A DNA stretch of 64,000 bases from Hydrogenophaga crocea. GTDB taxonomy: Bacteria > Pseudomonadota > Gammaproteobacteria > Burkholderiales > Burkholderiaceae_C. Numbering within the stretch: the stretch's first letter is position 1; every line of letters starts with the position of its first letter. Shown here in pieces: positions 17,532 to 32,868 of the stretch. Both the position numbers and the translations under genes were made by a program. The stretch spans positions 3,162,001 through 3,226,000 of the forward strand of contig NZ_CP049989.1 of assembly GCF_011388215.1 (NCBI RefSeq), written 5' to 3'. The notes beneath the pieces were generated by a model that ran no database searches, was not told where the DNA came from, and saw only the letters and a program-made list of their open reading frames with translations.

Positions 17532-18857
17532 GTGAGCCGACCCAACATCGTCTACATCGTCTGCGACGACCTCGGCTACGCCGACCTGGGCTGCTACGGC
17601 GGCCGCGAGGCCGGCTTCGGCCGCGTCTCGCCGCACATCGACGCGCTGGCCGCGGGCGGGCTGAAGTTCACCGAGGGCTATTCGAACTCGCCGGTGTGCT
17701 CGCCCACGCGCTTCGCGCTCATGACCCTGCGCTACCAGTACCGGCTGCGCGGCGCGGCCGAAGAGCCCATCAACAGCAAGGCGCGCAAGAGCCAGACCCT
17801 GGGCCTGCCGCCCGAGCACCCCACCCTGCCCTCGCTGCTGCGCGGCGCGGGCTACCGCACGGCGCTGATCGGCAAGTGGCACCTGGGCTACCCGCCGGCC
17901 TTCGGCCCGCTGCGCTCGGGCTACGAGGAATTCTTCGGCCCCATGGCCGGCGGTGTGGACTACTTCACCCACTGCGCGAGCACCGGCGACCACGACCTGT
18001 GGTTCGGCGAGAACGAGCACCCCGAGGTCGGCTACCTCACCGACCTGCTGAGCCGCCGCGCCGTGGACTACGTGCACCGCATGGCCGAGGGCGCGAAGGC
18101 CGGCACGCCCTTCATGCTCAGCCTGCACTACACCGCGCCGCACTGGCCCTGGGAAACGCGCGACGACGCGCACGTGGCGCCAGAGGTGGCGAAGAACCTG
18201 TTCCACCTGCACGGCGGCAACATCGAGAGCTACCGCCGCATGATCCACCACATGGACGAAGGCATCGGCTGGCTGATGGACGCGCTGCGCCAGCACGGCC
18301 TGGCCGACAACACCATCGTGGTCTTCACGAGCGACAACGGCGGCGAGCGCTTCTCGGACAACTGGCCGCTCGTGGGCGGCAAGATGGACCTCACCGAAGG
18401 CGGCATCCGCGTGCCCTGGATCGTGCACTGGCCCGCGCAGGTGCCGGCCGGCACCACCACCGCGCAACACGGCATGAGCATGGACTTCTCGCGCACCCTG
18501 CTCGACGCCGCCGGCGTGGCGCCGGCCGACTCGCACGCGCCCGACGGCGTCTCGCTGCTGCCGGTGTGGCGCGAGCCCGCCAAGCGGCTGCACCGCCCCA
18601 TGCACTGGCGCATGAACCACCGCGGCCAGCGCGCGCTGCGCGACGGCGACTGGAAATACCTGCGCGTGGACGGCCACGACTACCTGTTCAACATCGCGCA
18701 GGACGCGCGCGAGCGCGCCAACCGCGCCGCGCACGAACCCGAGCGCCTGGCCACGATGCGCGAGGCCTGGGAGGCCTGGAACGCCACCATGCCGCCGATC
18801 CCCGAGGACGCCACGGTGAGCCTGGGCTACGGCGCCAAGGACATGCCGCAGCGCTGA
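17532..18857 (+). CDS. sulfatase (arylsulfatase-type, formylglycine-dependent)
   Basis: 441 residues from GTG at 17532, 7 bases after the Bug stop. The formylglycine motif CSPTR is at about 56-60 and the metal-binding CDDLGYADLG at 11-20. GKWHLGYPPAFGP and VVFTSDNGGERF supply the remaining active-site Lys, His, Asp and Asn. It hydrolyses sulfate esters to alcohol plus sulfate. No signal peptide is seen, so it is expected to act in the cytoplasm on an imported sulfate ester. Linkage to Bug binding proteins and a SulP permease supports sulfate-ester use. A formylglycine-generating enzyme would be needed elsewhere. Confidence 0.9.
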   Translation: MSRPNIVYIVCDDLGYADLGCYGGREAGFGRVSPHIDALAAGGLKFTEGYSNSPVCSPTRFALMTLRYQYRLRGAAEEPINSKARKSQTLGLPPEHPTLPSLLRGAGYRTALIGKWHLGYPPAFGPLRSGYEEFFGPMAGGVDYFTHCASTGDHDLWFGENEHPEVGYLTDLLSRRAVDYVHRMAEGAKAGTPFMLSLHYTAPHWPWETRDDAHVAPEVAKNLFHLHGGNIESYRRMIHHMDEGIGWLMDALRQHGLADNTIVVFTSDNGGERFSDNWPLVGGKMDLTEGGIRVPWIVHWPAQVPAGTTTAQHGMSMDFSRTLLDAAGVAPADSHAPDGVSLLPVWREPAKRLHRPMHWRMNHRGQRALRDGDWKYLRVDGHDYLFNIAQDARERANRAAHEPERLATMREAWEAWNATMPPIPEDATVSLGYGAKDMPQR

Positions 18858-18897
18858 ACCCGCGCCCGCCGCGCGGGCGCGCGGCTACGATCGACCC

Positions 18898-20555
18898 ATG
18901 AGCCGCTGGCACCGCCTGTTCCCTTTCCTGCAATGGCCGCGGCCCGATGCGGCGCTGTGGCGCGGCGAGGCCCTGGCGGGCCTCACCGTGGGCCTGATGG
19001 TGATCCCGCAGGGCGTGGCCTACGCGGCCATCGCGGGCATGCCGCTGGTGACCGGCATCTACGCCGCGCTGCTGCCTGCGCTGATCGCGGTGCTTTTCTC
19101 GGCCTCGCCGCGGCTGTCGGTGGGGCCCACCGCGCTCACCTGCCTGCTGGTGGGCAGCTCGCTCGCGCCACTGGCCGCGCCGGGCAGTGCGCAATGGGTG
19201 CAGCTTGCGGTGTGGCTGGCGCTGCTCACGGGCCTGCTGCAGGTGGTTCTGGGCGCGGCGCGCTTCGGCTGGCTGCTCAACCTGGTGAATTCGCCCGTGC
19301 TCATGGCCTTCACGCAGGCGGCGGCGGTGCTGATCATCGCCTCGCAATTGCCTGCGTTGCTGGGCTTTGCCGACGGCGCGGCGCTGCTCGCACTGCACGG
19401 CTGGCAGCCCGTTTCCCTGGCCTTCGGCGCGGGCGCGCTGCTGGCGCTGGTGGCCGCGCGGCGTCTGCGGCCGGGCTTTCCATCGGTGCTCGCACTGGTG
19501 CTGGCGAGCGCGGGCATCGCGCGCGCCACCGGCTTCGAGGCCGCGGGGGGGGCGGTCATCGGCGCGCTGCCGCAGGGCCTGCCCGCGCTCGCGCTGCCGG
19601 CCTGGCCGGGCTGGGACATGCTGGGCACGCTGTTGCTGCCGGTGCTGGTGATCACGCTGGTGAGCTTTCTGGAAACCGCGAGCAGCGCCAAGGTGGACAA
19701 CGGCCGCCGCGGTGCGCGCTGGGACCAGGACCAGGACCTGATCGGCCAGGGCCTGGCCAAGATCGCCTCGGGCCTCACGGGCGCCATGCCCACGAGCTCG
19801 TCGTTCTCGCGCTCGGCGCTCAACCTCTACGCGGGCGCCCAGACCGGTTGGGCCACGGTGTTCTCGGTGGGTGTGGTGCTGCTGGCGCTGCTGCTGGCCA
19901 TGCCGCTGCTGCACCACGTGCCGCTGGCCGTGCTCGCGGCCATCGTGGTGTTGCCGGTGTGGGGGCTGATCCAGCCGCGCGCCTTCACCCGCCTGTGGCG
20001 CGTCTCGCGCGTGGAGGCCACGATCGCGCTCGCCACGGCCGCCATCACGCTGCTGGCCGCGCCGCGCCTGTACTGGGGCGTGCTCGCGGGTGTGGTGATG
20101 GCACTGACGCACTTCCTGTACCTGCGGCTGCACCCGCGCATCATCGAGGTGGGCCTGCACAGCGACGGCAGCCTGCGCGACCGCCACCTGTGGCAGTTGC
20201 CGCCGCTCGCGCCGCGGCTGTATGCGCTGCGCATGGACGCCGCGCTCGACTTCGCCACCGCCGCCGGCTTCGAGCGCGCGGTCGGCGAGCACCTGCAGGC
20301 GCAGCCCGACACGCGCCACGTGATGCTGATCGCGCACCCCATCAACTGGATCGACGCCACCGGCGCCGAGGCCTTCGGCCGCGTGCACGAGCAGCTCGAG
20401 CAGCGCGGCGTGCACCTGCACCTGGTGGGCATCAAGCTGCCGGTGGAGAACGTGCTGCGCGCTGCGGGCCTGCTGGGCGAGAGCGCGCGCTTGCACCTGT
20501 ACCGCACCGAGGCCGAGGCCCTGCAGGCGATCGGCGCGGGCGCGCTGGCCGACGA

Positions 20556-20559
<4 letters not shown>
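18898..20559 (+). CDS. SulP family anion (sulfate) permease with STAS domain
   Basis: 553 residues. The N-terminal half has the SulP signature LAGLTVGLMVIPQGVAYAAI and then MPLVTGIYAALLPALIAVLF. About 11 transmembrane helices precede a cytoplasmic STAS domain from about residue 440 to the end (HVMLIAHPINWIDATGAEAF). SulP proteins move sulfate or bicarbonate across the inner membrane. Next to a sulfatase it could import inorganic sulfate or dispose of released sulfate. The stop codon overlaps the convergent kinase stop through a shared CTAG (20556-20559). Confidence 0.9.
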
Positions 20560-24266
<3,707 letters not shown>

Positions 24267-24285
24267 GCTGCGCCCAGCCCCTGAC

Positions 24286-26729
<2,444 letters not shown>

Positions 26730-26733
<4 letters not shown>

Positions 26734-27164
26734 TGCATGTGCTCCGGCGGGCGCGTGCTCTCCTGGCCCGGCAAGTGGCGCTTGGCCCACCAGCGAAGCA
26801 CCATGGGCAGCTCGCGCCAATGCCAGGTGCTGGGCCCGCTGGGCGGGGCGCCTGCGGCGGGTTCTTCGAAGGCGAAGACCTCGAGCTCGGCGCGCCAGCG
26901 CGCGAGCTGACCGATCAGGGCCCGGCCACCCGCGCGGTCCAGCCGCGCGTCCACGATGGCCACCGAGGGCGGCTCGGCCAGGGCCAGGCGCAGCGCGTCG
27001 ATGGGATCGCTGGTCCAGCGAACGCGGACCTGCACCGGCCAGCGCGACAGCACCTCGCGCACGGTCGGCACGCACTGGCTGCGGGCGCTGACCACGAGCA
27101 CGTCCACCGGATCGATCCGGGGAGAGCTGTCGGCGCTGAGTGGCATTCGAATCTCCGGGTACAT
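26730..27164 (-). CDS. degenerate receiver-like protein
   Basis: 144 residues. The fold pattern resembles a CheY-type receiver: strand VDVLVVSARSQCVPTVREVL, then SVAIVDARLDRAGGRALIGQ with an Asp at the usual phosphoacceptor strand. The paired acidic residues expected after strand 1 are replaced by Ser-Ala, and the conserved T and K positions are not evident. It is therefore probably a pseudo-receiver that binds a kinase without normal phosphorylation chemistry. It lies between the LuxR regulator and the GAF hybrid kinase, coupled to the latter by ATGA. Assignment by pattern only; it could also be an unrelated small protein. Confidence 0.5.
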
Positions 27165-27262
27165 GGAGACGAATGGTGCGCTCGGGGGACCCCGGCGAAT
27201 GCCGGGAAAACTGGATCGGCCCGCGGCGGAAACTGTGCGCCGCAGTGACGGCGGGCGGCCGC

Positions 27263-27904
27263 CTAGAGATCGTCGGCGCTGATCAGCCCTTCGCGGATGG
27301 CCAGCCGCACGAGCGCGGGCAAGTCGGTCACGCCGAGTTTGGCCATGAGCCGGCTGCGGTAGCTCTCGACGGTCTTGGGCGACAGGTGCAGCTTCTCGCC
27401 GATGGCCACGCTGGTGTGGCCTTGCACCACGAGCTGGATCACCTGGCGTTCGCGCACCGACAGCGATTCGATGCCGCCGCCGTCGCTGCCCTGGGTCAGC
27501 CCTTCCACGGCGAGCTCGGCCACCTCGCCGCCCAGGTGCTTGCGCCCGGCCGCCACGGCCTCGACCGCGGCCAGCACCTCGGCCGCGGGCGAACCCTTGA
27601 GCACGTAGCCGTGCGCGCCCAGGCGCATGGCCTCGGCCACGTGCCGCGGCTGGGCCGACATGGTGAGCATCACCACGCGCGTGGACAGCTTTCGCTTGAC
27701 CAGCTGCTCCAGCAGCTCGAAACCCGAACGCTGGCCGAGCTGCAGGTCGAGCAGCACCACCGTGGGCGTCAGGCGCACGATCTCGGCCAGCGCCGCGGTG
27801 GGGTTGTCGGACTCGCCCACCACGCGATGGCCGGCGTCTTCGAGCACGGCGCGCAGGCCGTCGCGCAGCATGGCGTGGTCATCGACAAGGTACAGGTCGC
27901 TCAT
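27263..27904 (-). CDS. NarL/FixJ (LuxR-type) response regulator
   Basis: 213 residues from ATG at 27904, with a good AGGAG-type ribosome site. The receiver has LYLVDDHAMLRDGL (acidic pair 8-9), phosphoacceptor Asp near 53 in VVLLDLQLG, and the Lys in YVLKGS. The C-terminal HTH (about 147-205) reads LSVRERQVIQLVVQGHTS and LSPKTVESYRSRLMAKLG. It follows its cognate kinase by 22 bases and is the only DNA-binding output among six kinases in the 8.9-32.8 kb stretch. It may therefore integrate several of them. Confidence 0.93.
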   Translation of the reverse strand: MSDLYLVDDHAMLRDGLRAVLEDAGHRVVGESDNPTAALAEIVRLTPTVVLLDLQLGQRSGFELLEQLVKRKLSTRVVMLTMSAQPRHVAEAMRLGAHGYVLKGSPAAEVLAAVEAVAAGRKHLGGEVAELAVEGLTQGSDGGGIESLSVRERQVIQLVVQGHTSVAIGEKLHLSPKTVESYRSRLMAKLGVTDLPALVRLAIREGLISADDL

Positions 27905-27926
27905 GGTCTGGGATCTCCTTCTTGTT

Positions 27927-30533
27927 TTAGCCGGGAAGCAGGTTGTCGCGCACCGAGTCGAGTGCGCCGAAGCCGCTGTCGGGCCGCGCGGTCCAGAGCA
28001 GCGTGATGAGGGTGCCGCCCTCGCGGCGGGCACGCGCCTGCAGGCGTGCACCGATGGCCAGCGCGCGCTCGCGCATGCCCACCATGCCCAGGTGGCCCGG
28101 ACGGCCTTCGGCCAACTCGGGCGGCAGCCCGACACCGTCGTCGCCGATGTCCAGCCGCAGGCGATCGGCGTCGCCCGAGACGCGCACGCGGATCTGCGTG
28201 CCCCGCGCGTGTTCGATGGCATTGACCACGGCCTCGCGCGCCACCATGAAGGCCGCGTACTCCACGTCCTCGGGCCAGCGCTGCTCGGCGATGTGGGGGT
28301 CGTGCGTGAGCTCCAGCCGCACGGGATCGGCCTCGGCCACGCGCTGGCGGATCTCGTTGTCGAGCGCGGCGATCAAGCCAGCCTTCTCGAGCAGCGGCGG
28401 GCGCAGCTTCACCAGCGCCTGGCGCACCTCGACGATGGCCTGGTCGATCTGCGTGTTCACGGTGCGCAGGCGGTCCTGCGCGCGCTGGGGCAGCGCGATG
28501 TCGCGCAACTGGTTGCAGACCGAGTCGAACGACAGCCGGATCGCGCCCAGCGTCTGGCCGAGCTGGTCGTGCAGGGTCTGTGCGAGCTCGCGCGTGGTGA
28601 CCTGTTCCTGGTGCAGCAGGCGCTGCGTGAGCTCGGACAACTCGACCTGGTAGCGCGACAGCGCCTGCTCGGCGCGCACGCGCTCGCTCACGTCGCGCAG
28701 GATGGCGGTGAGGCGCTTCTCGCCACGCACCGTCACCTGCGAGATCGAGGCCTCGAGCTCGATCTCGGTGCCGTCGGGCCGCAACCCCTTGACGCGGCCG
28801 AAACCCATGGGCCGCGTGGTCGCGCTCGACTCGCCGAAGCGCCGCATCAGCCCGAGGTGGCCGCCGCGGTGCTCCCGCGGCAGCAGCGCGTCCAGCGGCT
28901 GGCCCAGCATCTCGTCGGCGCTGCGCCCGAAGATGCGCGCCGCCGCGGGGTTGAAGAGGTTGATGCGGCCGTCCATGTCCACGCTGATCACGGCGTCGCT
29001 GGCGGCGTTGATCACGGCCGCCAGCACCTCGCCCTGCTCGCGCAGGCGCTCCGCGCCCTGGTGTTCGGCCGTGAGGTCGCGCACCTGCACCAGGATGCCC
29101 AGCGGCTCGCCATCGACGCCGAACACCTTGCTCAGCCACCAGTCGCCCCACACCTCGGTGCCGTCGCGCAGCACCAGGTGGCCCTGGAAGGTCTGCGGCT
29201 CGTTGCGCACCGCCATCAGCGCGCGCAGGTCCTGGCGCACGCGGCTGTTGGGGTCTTTGTCCCGAAAGATCTCGTCCACGTGCCGGCCTTCGGCCTCGGC
29301 CGCGCTCCAGCCGAACACGCGCTCGCAGGCGCGGTTCCAGAACAGCACGCGGTAGTCCTTGTCGACCAGGTAGACCGGCGCGGGCAGGTTGGCCAGCATG
29401 GCCTGCAGGCGGCTCGCGTCGTGCAGCAGCTGGGCCAGCGCGAGCTCGCTGCGCGTGCCGGTGCCGCTGCGGGGCAGGCGGCGCATCTGCTCGGTGATGG
29501 TGCGCAGCACCGCGCCCGGCGCGTTGGCCGACTCGCCGTCGAGCCGCTCGGCCACGGCGTCGAGCAGTTCGCTGTAGGGCCGCGCGAGGCGGCGCGACAA
29601 CCAGAACCCGGCCACGCTCAGGATCAGCGCGGTGAGCCCGCCGGTCCACAGGATGCTGAGCTCGAGCTCGCGCACCGGCGCCAGCACCTGGTCGAGCGGC
29701 TGCCAGGCCACCACCTGCCAGTCCGAGCGAAGGCCCGCATCGAAGGCCTTGACGCCGACGCGCACCAGCATCACGCGCCCGTCGTTCTCGCCCTCGAGCA
29801 CCGTGGGAAGGCCTTCGGCGCTGTTGTAGAGCGTGCTGCGCGAGGCGTCGGACACGGGCGCGCGCTGGCCCAGCAGCAGCTTGCCTTCGAGATCGGTGAG
29901 TTCGAGCTGCAGGCCGCGCTGCGTTTCGGGCGCGCCCAGCGTGCGCTCGCGCAGCGCATCGAAAAAGGCCGCGTCGAGGTGCGCGGCGAGCACGCCGCCG
30001 GTGCCGCCCGAGGCGTCGGGGTACGGCATGGCGATGTCGGCCAGTTCGTCGGGCACGCGCATGCTGCGCGCCTGCAGCGGCGCCACCAGCGCCACCGGGG
30101 CGTGCAGGCTGCCGAACCAGGGGCCGCGCAGGCCCTCGGTGAACACCGGGCGCTGGGCGATGTTGCTGCCCAGCAGCAGGCTGTCGCTGGCGGCCACCAC
30201 CGTGCCGCGCAGGTCGGTCGCGCCGATCCACACGTAAGCGGGTGAGCTGTGCCGCAGCCGGCCCAGGTGCTGCTGCCACACGTCCAGGCCCATGCCGAGC
30301 GCGGGCATGCCGGCGACCAGTTCAAGCTCGGCGCCACGGCGCGCCAGCGCGCGCGCGATCTGATCCGCGAAAGCCTCGGCCACCTGTTCGACGCGCTGTC
30401 CCGCGCGCCGCTCGAGCTCCTGGCCGATGATGCGCTCGACCAGCCACACCACGAGTGCCAGCAGCAGCACAGCCACGGCGGCGGGCAGCAGTGGCAACCA
30501 GATCTGCACCGAGCGTTTTCGGTGTTCCGCCAT
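27927..30533 (-). CDS. NarX-like membrane histidine kinase (HisKA_3) with two PAS domains
   Basis: 868 residues from ATG at 30533, preceded by AAGGAGA. TM1 is at about 12-33; a large periplasmic sensor with a Cache-like pattern (VWIGATDLRGTVVAASDSLL) extends to TM2 (about 292-312). Two PAS domains follow (375-490 and 500-620). The dimerisation and phosphoacceptor helix is the NarX type, RELAQTLHDQLGQTLGAI (His about 655), with the HATPase containing MVAREAVVNAIEHARG. This kinase class phosphorylates NarL-type regulators, matching the gene immediately downstream. Confidence 0.92.
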   Translation of the reverse strand: MAEHRKRSVQIWLPLLPAAVAVLLLALVVWLVERIIGQELERRAGQRVEQVAEAFADQIARALARRGAELELVAGMPALGMGLDVWQQHLGRLRHSSPAYVWIGATDLRGTVVAASDSLLLGSNIAQRPVFTEGLRGPWFGSLHAPVALVAPLQARSMRVPDELADIAMPYPDASGGTGGVLAAHLDAAFFDALRERTLGAPETQRGLQLELTDLEGKLLLGQRAPVSDASRSTLYNSAEGLPTVLEGENDGRVMLVRVGVKAFDAGLRSDWQVVAWQPLDQVLAPVRELELSILWTGGLTALILSVAGFWLSRRLARPYSELLDAVAERLDGESANAPGAVLRTITEQMRRLPRSGTGTRSELALAQLLHDASRLQAMLANLPAPVYLVDKDYRVLFWNRACERVFGWSAAEAEGRHVDEIFRDKDPNSRVRQDLRALMAVRNEPQTFQGHLVLRDGTEVWGDWWLSKVFGVDGEPLGILVQVRDLTAEHQGAERLREQGEVLAAVINAASDAVISVDMDGRINLFNPAAARIFGRSADEMLGQPLDALLPREHRGGHLGLMRRFGESSATTRPMGFGRVKGLRPDGTEIELEASISQVTVRGEKRLTAILRDVSERVRAEQALSRYQVELSELTQRLLHQEQVTTRELAQTLHDQLGQTLGAIRLSFDSVCNQLRDIALPQRAQDRLRTVNTQIDQAIVEVRQALVKLRPPLLEKAGLIAALDNEIRQRVAEADPVRLELTHDPHIAEQRWPEDVEYAAFMVAREAVVNAIEHARGTQIRVRVSGDADRLRLDIGDDGVGLPPELAEGRPGHLGMVGMRERALAIGARLQARARREGGTLITLLWTARPDSGFGALDSVRDNLLPG

Positions 30534-30772
30534 GCGGGCGTTCTCCTTCTCCCTGACCGGCGCCCTCCCCGGTTCGCTGACGGGCGGTCGCCACTTTACA
30601 TACATCACCGGGTATCAACAACCGCAGCCCGTGCCTGCAGCGGTCCCTTGCGGCCGCGCGTGCAAGCCGTCACGCTGGCGCGATGCGCGAAGCGGCGCTA
30701 GAGTCGCCCGGACCGGGGAGCCGCCCCGGCAAGCGCCATGCGGGCAAAGCCCGCACATCAGGGAGGCGATGC

Positions 30773-32812
30773 ATGACACCTGCGGCCCAGGAACCCACCC
30801 CCGCTGCGTCCGCCGATGCCGCGGCCGATGCGCTGCTCGCGCTCGGCCAGCAGGCGCCGTGCGGTCTGCTCGCGCTCGACGCGGGGCTGCGCGTGCGGGC
30901 CCTCAACGACACGCTGCTCGACTGGCTGGGTCGCGACCGCGCCGAGCTCGAACGCCTGACCGGCCACTCGGGCTGGGCCGACTTCCCCACGCTGGCCCGG
31001 CTCAATGCCGAGTCCGACCTGCAACAGCTGCGCGCGCACCTGCACGCCCTGCAGACCAGCGACAAGGCCCCGCCGCTGCAGCTGCGCCTGTTCGGCAAGG
31101 ACGGCGGCTTCTTCACGGTCGAGCTGCTGTCGCAGGCCGAGCGCGATCCGCAGGGGCGCTTTCTGCACTCGCGCACGGTGGTGGTCGACGTGAGTGCGCG
31201 CCAGAAGATCGAGCACCAGATCGTGGCCCGGCTGCGCCTGCTGCAGACCATCACCGACCGCACGCCTTCACGCCTGGCCTATTTCGACAAGGACCTGGTC
31301 TGCCGCTTCTGCAACGCCGCCTACGCCGAAGGCTATGGCCTGGCGGCCGACGACGTGATCGGCGCCGAGCTGGGCCGGCTGCTCGCCCCCGAGGTGCTGC
31401 CCGAGGTGCTGCCGCGCGTGGCGCGCGTGCTCAATGGCGAAGCCCTGAGCCACGAGGCCGAACGCCGCGACGCCAACGACCAGCCGCACTACCACGAGGT
31501 GCACTACCTGCCCGACCTGCAGGACGGACGCACACAGGGCTTCTTCATCGAGCTCATCGACATCACCGAGCGCCGCCGCACCGAAGACTTCGTCTTCAAC
31601 GCCAACCTCGACCTCGAAGAGCGCGTGGCCCAGCGCAGCGCCGAGCTCTACGCGAGCGAGCAGCGCTTTCGCCTCATGTCGCAGGCGATCCGCGACCATG
31701 CGATCTTCTTCCTCGACCCCGACGGCGCCGTGCACGAATGGACCGACAGCGCGCAGCGTCTGCACGGCTTCGAGCGCGGCCACATCCTGGGCCGCGCGCT
31801 CGACGCGGTGTTCCAGCCCGAGGCCGACGGTCAGCCGCAGGACCCCCAGGAACTGCTCGACCGCTGCGTCGAACAAGGCCACGCCGAGCAGCAGGGCTGG
31901 AGCCTGCGGCGCGACGGCTCGCGCTTCTGGTCGAACGCCACGCTGACCGCCCTGCACGACGACAAAGACGGCTTGCAGGGCCTGTCGGTGATCGTGCGCG
32001 ACCTCACCGAGCACAAGCGCCTGGCCGACATGACCGCGCAACTGCACCGCGAACTCGAACAGCGCGTGGCCCAGCGCACGGCGCAACTCGACGCCGCGCA
32101 CCGCGACCTCGACGCCTTCTCGTACACCGTGGCGCACGACCTGCGCGCGCCGCTGCGCCACATCGGCCAGTACGTGGCGCTCACCCAGGAGGTGCTCGAA
32201 CCCGAGGCGCGCCACGAGCTGCTGCAGCACCAGGCCGCGATCGCGGCGGCCACGCGGCGGATGGGGCTGATGATCGACGGCCTGCTCGAGTTCACGCGCC
32301 TGGGCCGCGTGCGCATCGACCGCGTGCCGGTGTCGCTGTCGCCGCTGGTGCATGGCATGGTGAACCGGCTGCGCGGCGAGGTCGCGCCGCGCGAGATCGA
32401 ATGGTCCATCGACACCGGCCTGCCGCTGGTGATGGGCGATCCGATCCTGCTCGCCGAGGTGTTCGACAAGCTGCTGGACAACGCCACCAAGTTCACGCGC
32501 CGCGTGCCGCAGGCGCGCATCGAGATCGGGCAATTGCCCGACACCGACCCCGAGCACCACGTGCTGTTCGTGCGCGACAACGGCGTGGGCTTCGACCCGA
32601 GCAAGGCGCGCTCGCTGTTCCTGCTGTTCCAGCGCCAGCACCACTCCATGGACTACGAGGGCATCGGCCTGGGCCTGGCGCTGGCGCACCGCATCGTCTC
32701 GCGCCACGGCGGGCGGCTGTGGTGCGAGACCGCGCCCGGCGAGGGCTGCACTTTCTTCATCGAGCTGCCGCGGGCCACGGTGGACACGCCGGCGAACGAC
32801 GCGTCGGCTTGA
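30773..32812 (+). CDS. soluble PAS-PAS-PAS histidine kinase
   Basis: 679 residues from ATG at 30773 with GGGAGG upstream; earlier in-frame starts lack a ribosome site. No transmembrane segment. Three PAS domains (about 22-145, 155-268 and 297-412), each ending in the D-[IL]-T-E-like border (for example FFIELIDITERRRTE), are joined by coiled coils. HisKA has YTVAHDLRAPLRHIG (His 455), as in phytochrome-like kinases, and the HATPase has LLDNATKF, DNGVGFD and GIGLGLALAHRIV. It is divergent from the NarX-like kinase with a 239-base spacer. There is no partner regulator next to it, so it is an orphan kinase. Confidence 0.88.
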   Translation: MTPAAQEPTPAASADAAADALLALGQQAPCGLLALDAGLRVRALNDTLLDWLGRDRAELERLTGHSGWADFPTLARLNAESDLQQLRAHLHALQTSDKAPPLQLRLFGKDGGFFTVELLSQAERDPQGRFLHSRTVVVDVSARQKIEHQIVARLRLLQTITDRTPSRLAYFDKDLVCRFCNAAYAEGYGLAADDVIGAELGRLLAPEVLPEVLPRVARVLNGEALSHEAERRDANDQPHYHEVHYLPDLQDGRTQGFFIELIDITERRRTEDFVFNANLDLEERVAQRSAELYASEQRFRLMSQAIRDHAIFFLDPDGAVHEWTDSAQRLHGFERGHILGRALDAVFQPEADGQPQDPQELLDRCVEQGHAEQQGWSLRRDGSRFWSNATLTALHDDKDGLQGLSVIVRDLTEHKRLADMTAQLHRELEQRVAQRTAQLDAAHRDLDAFSYTVAHDLRAPLRHIGQYVALTQEVLEPEARHELLQHQAAIAAATRRMGLMIDGLLEFTRLGRVRIDRVPVSLSPLVHGMVNRLRGEVAPREIEWSIDTGLPLVMGDPILLAEVFDKLLDNATKFTRRVPQARIEIGQLPDTDPEHHVLFVRDNGVGFDPSKARSLFLLFQRQHHSMDYEGIGLGLALAHRIVSRHGGRLWCETAPGEGCTFFIELPRATVDTPANDASA

Positions 32813-32868
32813 GGCCTCCCTCTAAGATCGCGCCCGACGCCACCGAAGGCGATCGAAGGGAGGAAGGC